A program made the position numbers and the translations under genes. From contig NMRB01000099.1 of NCBI GenBank assembly GCA_002633025.1, positions 155,347 to 219,346 of the forward strand: 64,000 bases of DNA, written 5' to 3'. The notes beneath the pieces were generated by a model, which did not search any database, was not told where the DNA came from, and saw only the letters and a program-made list of their open reading frames with translations. Below are positions 54,237 through 64,000 of the stretch, piece after piece. The stretch comes from Notospermus geniculatus (taxonomy: Eukaryota; Nemertea; Pilidiophora; Heteronemertea; Lineidae). Numbering within the stretch: position 1 is the stretch's first letter; every line of letters begins with the position of its first letter.

Positions 54237-55221
54237 GATCAGTTCAAACTAGGTCGTCGTTTATGACGTCATGGCGACACTTCTTGGCAACCCGCACATG
54301 CGCAGTAGCCGTTTTCCTTGTCAACACGGAAGCTGGTGTGTTTTCATTGGTTTCAACGAAGGATTCCGGCAATCGGCAGCATTTTGGTGGTTCTCTTCGA
54401 TATTTCTGCAGTGGAGCCCTTAATTACACTGTGAACGGGTCTGGTGCTACTTGAGGAACGGAAAAATCACTGGTTTCCCCGCTGGTTTCCCAAAGGTTGA
54501 GCGAAGAATGGGGTGAATTCGCGATCGACCGGTCACGTGCATCGCCATTTTGGTCCACTCGGAGACCCAACCTGGGCGAATTTTTCTGTAAATCGCACCC
54601 GATTTTCATGATGGTAACGGTTTTCAGGAGCGCCAGGTGATTATCTCGAGGCCATGTCGAATTAGCGGAACCGGCGGAAACAGCGGAACAGAACGGATCC
54701 TGGCGGAAACAACATAAATATGGTGTTCTTTGAAATAATGTTGTTTAGGAAAATATCTCTTACCATCAACAACATAATCTGCACGATTAGATAATAAAAA
54801 ATGTAATTTTGATAAATAGTTTAAAATTATGATATCAAAAATGGTAATCCTCAGGAATTTCCTGGTCGTGACGTCAAACCTGCTTGACCACAGATAAAGA
54901 CAGCCAACAAGCCATCACTGACAAGACAGCTCACTCACGTCAAAGAATCCTGCTTCCAAAATGAACTGCAGATCAGGTTCCGTTCGGTTCCGCTGTTTCC
55001 GCCGGTTCCGTTAATTCGACATGGCCTTATCTCGAGGACTCACACGCGTATAAACACAAAGCTGGGTGAAAAACCAATAGAAAACGGCAAAATTGTGCGA
55101 CCCACCGGCAATCCTTCGTTGAAAGCCATTAAAACATTGACTTCCGGCTTGGACCAAGGAAAACGGCAAACTGCGCATGCGCGAATTATCCATGGCAATG
55201 ACCTAATTACGGAGTTTGATC
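54237..55221. mobile_element. TIR element, 150-bp arms, with nested insertion
   Basis: Left GCACATGCGCAGTAGCCGTT, then TTTCAACGAAGGATTCCGGC is found inverted on the right side. The outer ends are about GATCARTTCAAACT. The element at 54650-55026 lies inside. Confidence 0.8.
54650..55026. mobile_element. Element with GGCCATGTCGAATTA ends and 9-bp duplication
   Basis: The perfect inverted ends GGCCATGTCGAATTA continue into CGGAACCGGCGGAAACAGCG. The direct repeat TTATCTCGA lies on both sides. A 9-bp duplication suggests a Mutator-like element. Confidence 0.88.
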
Positions 55222-55228
55222 TCATCTA

Positions 55229-55585
55229 TAGCCCCATTTATACTACACGTTTTTGACCGTACCCGGAACGGACCACGCACGGGCCGGCAAAAATACAGGT
55301 AATGTAAACAGGTCAACCGGGCCAGGCACGGTGCTAACTTCAACCGTGCCTGACGCCCAAACAGGTGGCGGGATATCCCCGGTTCCAAGTATGGCTCGGT
55401 TCCAAAACCACACAGTGTAAACACGCGGCCCGGTTAGGATGACTCACTGCAGTGCAGTGCGCATGCTCAACAATCGACCTTGAGCCACAAACGTCATTCC
55501 CGCGAATACTTTCATTCACGTGTTCGCAATCGATTTTCGATTTTGGCCCCGATTGCCATTCCTAGTGTAAACGCATATAAAATGG
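55229..55585. repeat. Worn GTGTAAAC-type palindromes
   Basis: AGCCCCATTTATACTACACG and the later CACAGTGTAAACACG and CTAGTGTAAACGC are inverted partners of the same style as 35017 and 37895, but borders are unclear. Confidence 0.45.
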
Positions 55586-56152
55586 TCCATGGACCATGTG
55601 CTCACCTTGTTAGACAAAATACAGTGTGTTTTAAAAAAAGGAAACCGAGATTAATTTATTAATATCTTGGACATGGCTAAATATTTTAGAAATTGGCAAC
55701 TACCAATTATTACCTGACATGGTTGATTGAACTTCTTTGTGCTCAGTCATCTGTGACAGTAAATTGGATTCCTCGGTGTTATAAGAAGGAGGACATCATT
55801 AGGTAATCAACTGTATAGTCACCAATTTCCAAAATACGGGAGAATCCAACTTACCTCGACGCGAGTCCAGGCCCCGTATGCACAAAAAATCCTTATACTA
55901 AGTGTAAGATTATCCTTAACTTCATACAAGAATTCTTAGCTAAGGAAATCCTTTAAGCGGTATGCACGAAGCACCTTACGAATTTCCTGAGCTGAGAATT
56001 TTCTTAGATAATAGGAATTTCGTCAACTCAGTAGGATTTCTTTTAGGCCTAGAGCTAAATTTAGCCTGTGCATTAACCAACAGAATTCGCTGTTACAATA
56101 GCTCACACTGAGTTGTCGCTTATCTGAGACAGTGCCACGCGGTGCTGAATTC

Positions 56153-57208
56153 CAGGGCCCGTATTCATAAAAGTTAGTCATGACTACTCTGTAAGTGTCA
56201 TACATAGCTAGGTATAATGCTCAAGTTGGAATTCATAAACATGCCTAAGTATTACACTTTGCTTAGCATGATGAATAACTTAAGGCGTCATGCATAGCCT
56301 TTCCGGCTGGGTAGTTTGTTAGATTTCAACCACAAGCATGTTAAAATTTTGTGGTTTGGGCCGGGATCAAGCACTGAAAAGTGACACAATTCTGGGAATT
56401 TGACAACCCTCGGAAGCAAAGAGGCGAACGGAAAGTGCGAAGATTACCCTGCTCATCGTTGGTTGTGATGGTGGTGCAGGGAGTCCCCATTCAGTAACTG
56501 AAAACAACCCCGTGCCATAAAAAAGCAATGCACCCAGAACTTTCAGCTCTCTCGGCAGGGCATGGTTCCTCAGTGTTTAAGGCCTGTCTACACCATAAAC
56601 ATTTCCAAAACATTTCACAAACATCCAGCTGCAGCATTTCCAAAACGCCGTTGTTTTCGGTTTGTTGCACAGTGCGGACTGGGCTTGCAACTTTTGCAAA
56701 ACAATAATTTGAAAGCATGTTTTCGTTGCAGTGTATAGACCAATCCTGAAACAACTGCAACATTTACAAAAGAGTTTTCAAAACGTTTTGTCGCAGAAAT
56801 GTTTTGAAAATGTTGATGACAGCATCAATCAGTTCGATAACCGTTGGACGGTCGAGCCGATGCCGTTGGTACAGTTCTAAGTCGTTTTATGCATCTAGTG
56901 GATGGAGGCGGTCTCTAAAAACACGTTCTCTTCGTAGCACGCCATCCAGCAAAATGTTCTTGCACCAAGCATAAACGCAGCAAGAAATGTCTGTGAATGT
57001 TCAACTTTCTCCTACTTAAGACAGCTCAGGAGGTGTCTTATATTTGAGTGCCAAGTTGAGCATGATGCATTAGGTAAGTAGCATATTGAATTCCACTTAG
57101 GCATGACACTTTAGGTAAGTGTGTTATAGAATTTGACTTGAGCATGATGCTTAGGTTAGGTAGGAATATCAAACTTTGACTTAAGTACGTTTATGAATAC
57201 GGGCCCTG
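56153..57208. mobile_element. Third layer: element with CAGGGCCCGTATTCATAAA ends
   Basis: Perfect 19-bp inverted ends; subterminal AAGTGTCATACAT, GTATTACAC, TTGAGCATGATGC motifs repeat inward. A further GGCCTGTCTACACC segment near 56580 may be a fourth layer. Confidence 0.82.
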
Positions 57209-57365
57209 AAAAGTCGGGTAATAGGTATGTGTCATGTTTCGGTAATAGGCATGTAATCGGCCGTATAATCCAGATAAACTGATCCATGGTCAATTCCCCT
57301 ACGATAATGGTGATGCAACACGGCAGATTACGACACCGTTTAATAAATAACTGAGGCCACTTCAG

Positions 57366-57437
57366 TATTCTCCACGGGTTTTGGTCTAAGAGGGGTGGCG
57401 GTGGGCCTGGTACCGAAGGCACCGCACGAGGGGCATA
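57366..57437. repeat. AGAGGGGYGG repeat fragment
   Basis: Same sequence as 38207-38275 (CTCCACGG, AAGAGGGGTGGCGGTGGG, GGTACCGAAGGCACCGC). Confidence 0.75.
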
Positions 57438-57847
57438 ACCAGTGTCGTTGTTATTGTTCCTCGACTATATCCCCTGGGTATATTAATGCGTGAAAAATAT
57501 TGCATGTTGTTCTAGGTACGTTGATGCATCTAAGTCGGCAGGAATTTTTAGGGCATCCAAAGTTTAAAGTTACAGATAATGGAATAGAGTTTTCAGCGTA
57601 GAAAATCTTGTACCACGAACGCCATAAAACGTCATCAGTTGGTGAATGGTGTCTTTATATCGGGTTGGCCAAAAAACCGCATCGAACAAAACAGTTCTTG
57701 TTATGGCTTGTTTTAATTATCCGGGCCAAGTGGTGTTGAATTTAGCCACTTAAGACGGTGAAAGCACCGTGGTAGCAGCGAAGACTGGTACATTTCACTT
57801 ACTTGTAGGTGTTGGTAATTTTCAATATTTGCCAAGTTATAAGCAAA

Positions 57848-58025
57848 CAGGTGTAACGTTTTTCAGTATGGCCATTTTTCTGTGTGATTCCCATTGTTCG
57901 GAACACACTGGGAAACGGACTCGCTGTTTCTCTTTGTGTCGCCCATTGTCAAGTCGCGGCTTATTCAGTCAATCTATTGTAATATCACACTGGCACACGG
58001 GCCTCACTGAAAAACGTTACACCGG
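57848..58025. mobile_element. MITE of the GTGTAACG family, copy 2
   Basis: CAGGTGTAACGTTTTTCAGT faces the complement of CCGGTGTAACGTTTTTCAGT. It is inverted relative to 5387-5545. Confidence 0.8.
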
Positions 58026-58104
58026 TCATCCCGGCTGTTTGATCGGTATGGGAGGTGCCCACCAATGGCAGCATCTCTGGCGTTCATCCGACGTCGCACG
58101 CTTT

Positions 58105-58434
58105 TCAGTCGGGTGCGGATGGACACATATCTCCTGCGGTATAAATGGCGCGGGCATGGGGAGTAAGTTCTTCCCCACCCCCAAGCCAGGCAGCGATTCG
58201 GGCAGCATCGTTGCCATCCCCACCCCCAAGCCAGGCAGCGATTCGGGCAGCATCGTTGCCATACTCAGCAGAGGCCTTTTGGTAGGCCGCAATTTCGTTA
58301 TCGGTGACTCGATCTGGTCTTCCTGCCATGGCGCGTTGGAGAACTGCGAGTGCAGTCACAGTGACTGGCGGTACTAATCGGCACAGTTCTCGGCGCTGGG
58401 TACTGCAAACAATAGTGTCACTGAGCTCGTGCAA
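58105..58434 (-). other. 109-codon ORF with a 45-bp internal duplication, not assigned
   Basis: The minus-strand frame includes MAGRPDRVTDNEIAAYQKAS and two copies of GNDAARIAAWLGGG caused by a 45-bp tandem repeat (58175-58265). I recognise no family. It lies inside the nested transposons and may be a transposon exon remnant. Confidence 0.3.
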
Positions 58435-59344
58435 TGTGCAGGTGCTAAATCTCCAACATGAATTGGAAGAATGAAACCGGCGTTGCCATTTTGTCTAAGA
58501 AACGATTATCGCATTCACCTTTGCCCAGGCTTTACTGAAAAAAAACAGATTATCACAAACCTGACCAATCAACACAATAATTGACGACGATTTCGGCCAA
58601 GCATTACGGCTATGACAAGTGGATTATGGTGTTGTTCAACCTATTGCGTATGCCTGGATCACTTTCTCTGCATTATACGGCTGATTACATGTATATTACC
58701 GAACATTACGTATGCCTATTTACCCTACTTTGCTGGAACTGTGCAACCGAGGAACTGTCTCAGATAAGCGACAACTCTACTGGGAATGCCCAGGGAATCC
58801 CTGTTTCCAGAGCACATTGTTTTACACGTTAAGGATTTTCTTAAGTAATAGGAATTTTCTCAACTCAGTAGGATTTTTCTTAGTAAGGCGGGAGCTGCGT
58901 GGCTTCTGTCAATAAGTGGTTCTGTATCTGCAGCAAGAAGATTGATAATGAAGAGTATTCCCACTCTATCAAGGCAAAATCACTTGTACTGAATATCCCA
59001 TCATCCAAGCAAAAATCAAAAGGATTTTCACTGTGCCGAATCATCATTGGTACCCGCACCCTTTTGACTTCATTAACTTCAATGCAACCAACAATAATAA
59101 GAGCCATGAAGAAATAATGCTGCTGCACATGTTTTAATAGGTCAAAGCCACAATTTCTGTATTTTTCAAAATTTTCACTTAAGAGACTTGATGAGGTACC
59201 TTAAAGTTAAGGAGATTTTAAAGAAAATTCTCATCTTAAGATGCTTTGTGCATACCACTCAGGTTAAGGATGGTTACTTAAGGAAATTCTTAGGGAAATT
59301 CTCAAAAAATTACACTTGAGATGTTTTGTGCATATGGCGCCAGG

Positions 59345-59493
59345 TCATAAAAATTTTGTAAGTTCTAAAAATATCGTAGGGGTAGCATAATGGTAGATGA
59401 AGAGCTTAGGTATAAAACAAGCTGTTCCATTTACCATAATGCTACCCCTCTATATTGCGGTATTAGAACGTAGAAAACTTTTATGATATGGAC
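59345..59493. mobile_element. Small palindromic MITE
   Basis: CATAAAAATTTTGTAAGTTC and AGGGGTAGCATAATGGTA are both found inverted about 60 bp further on. Confidence 0.75.
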
Positions 59494-59613
59494 TCGCGTC
59501 GAGGTAAGTTGGATTCTCCCGTGTTTAACCATGTCCAAGAAATTTACAAAATAATCTCGGTTTCCTTTTTTTTAAACACACTGTAGTGTTGTGACAGATG
59601 AAGGTACAGTCTT

Positions 59614-59853
59614 CACGCTGGTGATTCAAACACAAAATTATTTTATTCGTACGCGAAGTCGTTGATGCATAACTAATGGTGCTTGTCGTATTCGCAGTTC
59701 ATCTGGTAAATGGAAGGGGTGACGGGTGATTACAAAATAAGCTTTCACCCCTTCTATTTGCCGAAACAACTGCAAAAATAGTCAACACGATTAGTTATGC
59801 ATGAGTAAAATCGCGTACGAAAAAAAGATTTTTAGGTTTGAATCACCAGCGTG
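59614..59853. mobile_element. Palindromic MITE
   Basis: CACGCTGGTGATTCAAAC, TTCGTACGCGA, ATGCATAACTAAT and GGGGTGAAAG-type blocks are mirrored around 59730. Confidence 0.82.
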
Positions 59854-59858
59854 GTCTT

Positions 59859-60104
59859 GTTAAAAAGTAAAAAGACAGCTAATATCTCCGCTAATACCAA
59901 AGGTTCCAACCTCAACTTGTATTATGTTATGCCCTATAATGTTAAAAAGTAAAACGACAGCTAATATATCCGCTAATACCGAAGGTTCCAACCTCAACTT
60001 TTATTATGTTATGCCCTATAATGTTAAAAAGTAAAAAGACAGCTAATATCTCCGCTAATACCAAAGGTTCCAACCTCAACTTTTATTATGTTATGCCCTA
60101 TAAT
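59859..60104. repeat. Three tandem copies of an 82-bp unit
   Basis: GTTAAAAAGTAAAAAGACAG starts at 59859, 59941 and 60023. Only a few bases differ between copies. Confidence 0.95.
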
Positions 60105-60719
60105 GTTGTTAGAAGGATCACAAACGAAATTGAGGGTTTCTGACAAAATATCAATATAAAAAACCCTCATTTTTCAAAATTCTGAATTTTTAACTTAAAA
60201 TCAGCGTGATATCATTCATCAGTCAATCCTATGAATTCCTGTGAAGAAACTTTTTAAAAATCATTTCTCCTTTTCCAGATATATCAGAATATCATCAGAT
60301 TTTATGAATTTGATATTTTGCAAAATTCGATAGTTCACATTTTTCCCCCTCATCAACAGTAACTCATCATGATAACATAATAGTTCATACTGATTATTCC
60401 ATCACTTTTACTTCAATAGACCGAGAATTTAATGAAAGTATTAAAATGCCCCAAAAATATAGCATGTTTTTCTGACGATATTTTGATATTTCTTGAAAAC
60501 GACAAGAGATTTTTCGAAACTTTTTTCACAGAATTTCATCAGGAAATAATATCAAGCTAATTTTGAAATGAAAATTGGGGATTCCAAAAATTGTGTTTTT
60601 TCTTGATATTTTGAAATTCTAATATTTTCATGATAATTTGCCACAAATCCTAAATTTTGAATGTCGTCATTTAGGCAACATATTTTTGTCTATAAAAATG
60701 GCAATCTTGCCCAGAAATG
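60105..60719. other. AT-rich stretch, no feature
   Basis: Low GC with many stops. Short ATATTTTGATATTTC-like repeats are present, but no border is clear. Confidence 0.5.
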
Positions 60720-61783
60720 ACCATTAGCATCTTAGCAGAACAGGAAACATCACTGTCTTTTTATTTTTTAACAAGACTGTACATACAGGTTGTATCAGTC
60801 ATGAGCAATCTGGGTCAAGTCATTCCCGAGTTACAGGACTTTGATGATTTTGGGGTTATGCCACTTGGCGGCCAAGTTAGGCCAAAACTTCACACGCACA
60901 TAAAGGTCATCTAGAGGGAGCCACATAGCACATTTGAGCGCTCTTGGTCAAGTTCTTCCAGAGTTATAGCACTTTGATGATTTTCGGGTTACGCCACCTG
61001 GTGGCTATATTGGATGTCCAATCGGGCCGAAACTTTACGTGAACGTATAGATTATCTAGGGGGAGCCACGTATCGAATTTGAGCAGTCTAGGTCAGGTCA
61101 TTCCTGCGTTATAGCACTTTGATAATTTTCGGGTTATGCCACCTGGTGGCCATATTGGAAGTCAAATCAGGCCAAAATTAAACTAGCACGTAAAGGTCAT
61201 CTAGAGGGAGGTATCTATCATGTTTGAGCTCTCTAGGTCAACCCGTTCCAGAGTTAAACAGTAAGAAGTATTTTCAGGTTACGCCACCTGGCGGCCATAT
61301 TGGATGTCCAATTGCGCAGAAACTCGGTATTTTTGAATGTACCCTTCTAATACACGTTTACGCATGGTATGATTTTGCTCAGTGAAATAATGGCGAACTG
61401 TGGCGGCTTCGTTACTTTTATACAACTTTGACCTCTGTGACCTTGAAAAGTAGGTCAAATCAGAAACCTCTTAATTATACATGTTATGTATCCTAATTAG
61501 ATACACCTATGATAACAATTTGGAGATGATCCAGTTGTTAGTTCAGGAGTTATTGGACTTTTTGTGTTTTTGTTTATGGCCATCTCGTGGCCAAGCCAAG
61601 AATCGAATCGGACCGAAACTTGGTGTCATATGTCACCTGACCTAGGGGTATATATGTACCAAGTCTCAGATCGATAACCCCAGCGGTTACGAAACGTGCC
61701 CTGCTAACGAATATCGACGACGCCGGACGAGGACGGACGACGGACACCGCATGACGACAAAACCTAACAGGTGAGCTAAAAAT
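60720..61783 (+). mobile_element. GAGCTAAAAATG family, copy 4, with about 148-bp modules
   Basis: Four modules carry GGGTTAYGCCACCTGGTGGC and ATTGGATGTCCAATCG about every 148 bp (near 60855, 60990, 61130, 61275). The right end matches 17950-18144 and adds (GACGACG)n before AGGTGAGCTAAAAATG. Confidence 0.7.
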
Positions 61784-62332
61784 GTGGTGGGGCCTTGTCC
61801 GGGTCAGGCATGGCACGCTTCATCCGGGCCAGAATACGGTGTAGCGTAAAAAGGGCCAAAAAGAGTTCAACAAAATAAAGCATTAAAATCCGGATGTGCG
61901 CAAGGATTGCGAACATGAGATTAATTTTGTCTATTAATTGCGGTCGTAAATTTGACCGATGTGTTAAGCAGACCACTTCCATCCCTCATTTAATGTTAAC
62001 AATGTCAATGAATTCACTCTAACTTGTTGCTTCGTAAATATCAGTAGATATTTCCCATCTTGACTGAACTGACCCAATAACTAAATATTATACATGTACA
62101 TCGGCCTACATTTTATTTGCCATGTGGTTGGTGTGATTACATCACCGATATCAGGTCAAATTGGGCCGACATGTCCATTGCCTAGTGACAGAATTTAGTG
62201 ACAATTTTTTGACCAATTTTACTAGGACCTCTCTGGTAGTAGACTCATTCAGCGACATAATTCATCTTGTAATTAAACTCAGTTAATTAACAACTGAGTA
62301 GGCCTAATTCTGGCTAATCCTTTCTTTTTCAG
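61784..62332. other. No feature recognised
   Basis: Short frames only. It would be intron if the exon at 62333 is real. Confidence 0.4.
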
Positions 62333-62399
62333 AGTTGTCGCAACAGCTATAATGGAAGGACGCGATGACTATAGAATATCAGATCCCGTAAATCTGTAA
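62333..62399 (+). CDS. Possible terminal exon of an unidentified gene
   Basis: A strong acceptor (CCTTTCTTTTTCAG) is followed by a frame of 21 codons, VVATAIMEGRDDYRISDPVN plus L, to a TAA. An AATAAA lies 22 bp after the stop. The combination suggests a real gene end. I do not recognise the protein, and no upstream exon was identified. Confidence 0.4.
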
Positions 62400-62420
62400 A
62401 CGTTAGAGCCCATTGTCATT

Positions 62421-62426
62421 AATAAA
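62421..62426 (+). terminator. Polyadenylation signal AATAAA
   Basis: It lies directly downstream of the proposed terminal exon; G/T-rich sequence follows at about 62436-62470. Confidence 0.4.
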
Positions 62427-62774
62427 CTCCGCAGTGGGACAAGAAGGGTCAATTCTTTGGTTCTGTTCTCATGTCCTAAAAATGTTTATGTTTTATGCTT
62501 GTGCTTGATGGATAGCTCCTACGTCCTGTTGATCTGGTTCGAACATGATTAAATGAAACAATATGAAAGGGGCTTAGTTTGATTTAGATTTTTCACTCTA
62601 TTATGGTATCAAGTCACTTTACATCATAGAATCCGCTGCCTCTCATCCTCGAGTCCGATGCCACTCAGCAGTAATAATTTAGCACAGCAAAAATATTAGT
62701 ACCATCAGGAATGATCGGGTCCATTAGTCGCTCGCCAAAGCCGTCGGAATATTTCGGATGTGGGAATAGCCTAT

Positions 62775-62968
62775 AGAGGCCTTGCAATGACGTCATCCTG
62801 GCGGCCATGCTGAGGGGCAAGTGGGCAGAGGTGTGAGCTGACCGTGACGTGGCCTGCGTGAAGTGCGCGACGCCAGTGTTTGACGTAACGTCATTGGGAC
62901 ATTTCACTGCGCCTCTGCAGTATGTGCCCCCCAGCATGGCGGCTTGTGACGTCATTTGCAAGGCCTCT
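62775..62968. mobile_element. MITE with AGAGGCCTTGCAATGACGTC ends
   Basis: AGAGGCCTTGCAATGACGTC and CGGCCATGCTGAGGGGC occur inverted on the other side. A flanking AT could be the duplication. Confidence 0.82.
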
Positions 62969-63698
62969 ATTCTGCATGTACAAGTCGATCTATCATCTTT
63001 GTGTTGATTAAAGCAATGTACGCGAGCTCTGCAGTACTGCTCATCGATAGTTCCTCTATTTCTCATATGGTGGCAGCACTACAGTTTATGAATGAAATTC
63101 CAAGTAGGTCATCTCATTATAATACTACGGCATTTACTATGACCAATCAGCAACGAGGAGAGTGACATGAGTGACAGGGATGCCGACGGCGACGATTCGA
63201 TGAATCATCCGCAAAAACATGCGAAGGATGGTGTTGGCCGGGGGTTAACGACGTTCAGGAGGTACACTGCTAAGTCCTCATTAGTGCTACAACAATTTTC
63301 TGTCTTCACACGCCGCCATCTGGCTAAACTTGCAGCATTGACGCGGAATTCTCTGGTGGACCTCCTCACACTTCGGCTTTTTCGGCGCCATGTTTGTTGT
63401 TAGTCTGTCGATCTTGTTCTGGGAAATCCCCGTGAGATTTTGAAATTTTCCCGGCAGTAAACATTTATGTCGCCCAAATTCATTGAAATAATATTAATAA
63501 AAGATTTTTCATGAACGTTTCATTGTATAAAACGTCGACGATACCGTAGTTTGATGGCTCAAAGATTCTAGAAATCACACGAGATCAGTTTCAAGAATCC
63601 CGCCAGCTATGAATGAAATTGGGGAGCTATCGCGGGTCGCGATAGTTGAACGAGATTTCATTTTCATCCTCGCGCGTACATCGCTTTAATATCTCTTA
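62969..63698. other. No established gene
   Basis: A 78-codon frame (63167-63403, MSDRDADGDDSMNHPQKHAK...) has no recognised domain. Some of its sequence resembles promoter-proximal GC-rich DNA, but evidence is insufficient. Confidence 0.35.
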
Positions 63699-64000
63699 GG
63701 CCCGGTTGCACCAGTCATACATGTACTTAAGGTCGACTTCGTGCTCAAGCTAACCTCAAAGTCATTCTCAACCTCAAATTGCGTTGCACCAGCTATTCTC
63801 ATGCTCAAAGTCATACTCAAGAACGTTGAATATTTGAGGCAAGGAATACGGCGTCTCAACTTCGTACTTAAAGCTGAACTTAATAGATATAAACCCCAAG
63901 CGGCAGAGGTAGAAATTACGAACAGCCACAAGGCACTTCCAAACTACCTCTGAAAACGATACACCCTCTCGGACGGTCACAGTTGGTTTCACTTGCCACC
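63699..64000. repeat. AGGCCCGGTTGCACCAG repeat running off the window
   Basis: The left end equals that of 27058-27209. TTGCACCAG recurs at 63784. The part from 63850 is the inverted relative of 44508-44890. Confidence 0.7.

Larger units (their letters stand above)
55868..59344. mobile_element. Second layer: element with GTATGCACAAAA ends
   Basis: GGCCCCGTATGCACAAAA at the left faces the complement of GGCGCCATATGCACAAAA at the right. Subterminal TAATAGGAATTT, TCAACTCAGTAGGATTT occur on both sides (55,9-56,0 and 58,8 kb). It sits exactly between the GAGTCC and GGACTC of the outer element. Confidence 0.75.
55622..59583. mobile_element. Tc1/mariner-type element expanded to 4 kb by nested insertions
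   Basis: CAGTGTGTTTTAAAAAAAGG at the left and its complement at the right are flanked by TA (55620-55621, 59584-59585). Further inside, AACCGAGAT, CATGTCCAAGA-like and GGACTCGCGTCGAGGTAAGT blocks are inverted. Within it lies a second element (55868-59344), and inside that a third (56153-57208) and others. Confidence 0.8.

Noticed and set aside
63167-63403. ORF MSDRDADGDDSMNHPQ...
   Set aside because: No domain, no paired splice sites and no repeat context; kept only as unassigned sequence.
1-64000. CRISPR array, operon or bacterial gene system
   Set aside because: Introns, SINEs, MITEs and retroelements show a eukaryotic genome; the tandem arrays lack repeat-spacer structure.

Overview
The window is eukaryotic and looks like a marine invertebrate, most probably a deuterostome of the echinoderm/hemichordate kind. 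The reasons are introns with GT-AG borders, very dense short inverted-repeat transposons (MITEs), tRNA-derived SINE-like repeats, a BEL/Pao retroelement, an orphan peptide-type GPCR, ependymin-related genes, and about 20 copies of the palindrome TAGGCCTA where about one is expected by chance. Two N gaps and long G/C runs mark scaffold joins. The species assignment is inference.

Left part (1-9.4 kb): the 3' end of a BEL/Pao element (integrase plus one LTR), several MITEs, a Tc1/mariner-type MITE, and a single-exon rhodopsin-family GPCR broken by two frameshifts (5602-6713).

The main genic content is a set of ependymin-related (EPDR) loci, all on the plus strand. Locus 0 contributes the last two exons (9434-9549, 11643-11849). 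Locus 1 is a complete six-exon gene (29492-36789). All its splice phases agree and its exons sum to 789 nt (262 codons plus stop), but a 205-bp transposon interrupts exon 5. Locus 2 is a duplicated 5' part with exons 1-2 only (45206-46636). The penultimate and last exons of loci 0 and 1 have identical lengths (116 and 207 nt).

A second gene at 43471-44414 has two exons in matching phase and encodes a 69-residue secreted precursor with dibasic cleavage sites and no family I recognise. Its upstream region, including a TATA box, is duplicated at 51997-53593 without the coding exon. A plausible terminal exon with a polyadenylation signal lies at 62333-62426.

The rest is layered transposons. Four main formulas appear: elements starting AGSC with 3-bp TAA/TTA target duplications; elements with TTAA duplications; elements starting GRGGAACC with AT duplications; and large nested palindromes, one Tc1-type nest spanning 55.6-59.6 kb. 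Duplicated segments supply filled/empty site pairs that prove several insertions. One element carries a THAP-domain first exon and another carries two divergent tRNA-like modules. Tandem-repeat arrays lie at 15.1, 19.3-19.9, 22.9-23.65, 41.2, 59.9 and 60.7-61.3 kb.
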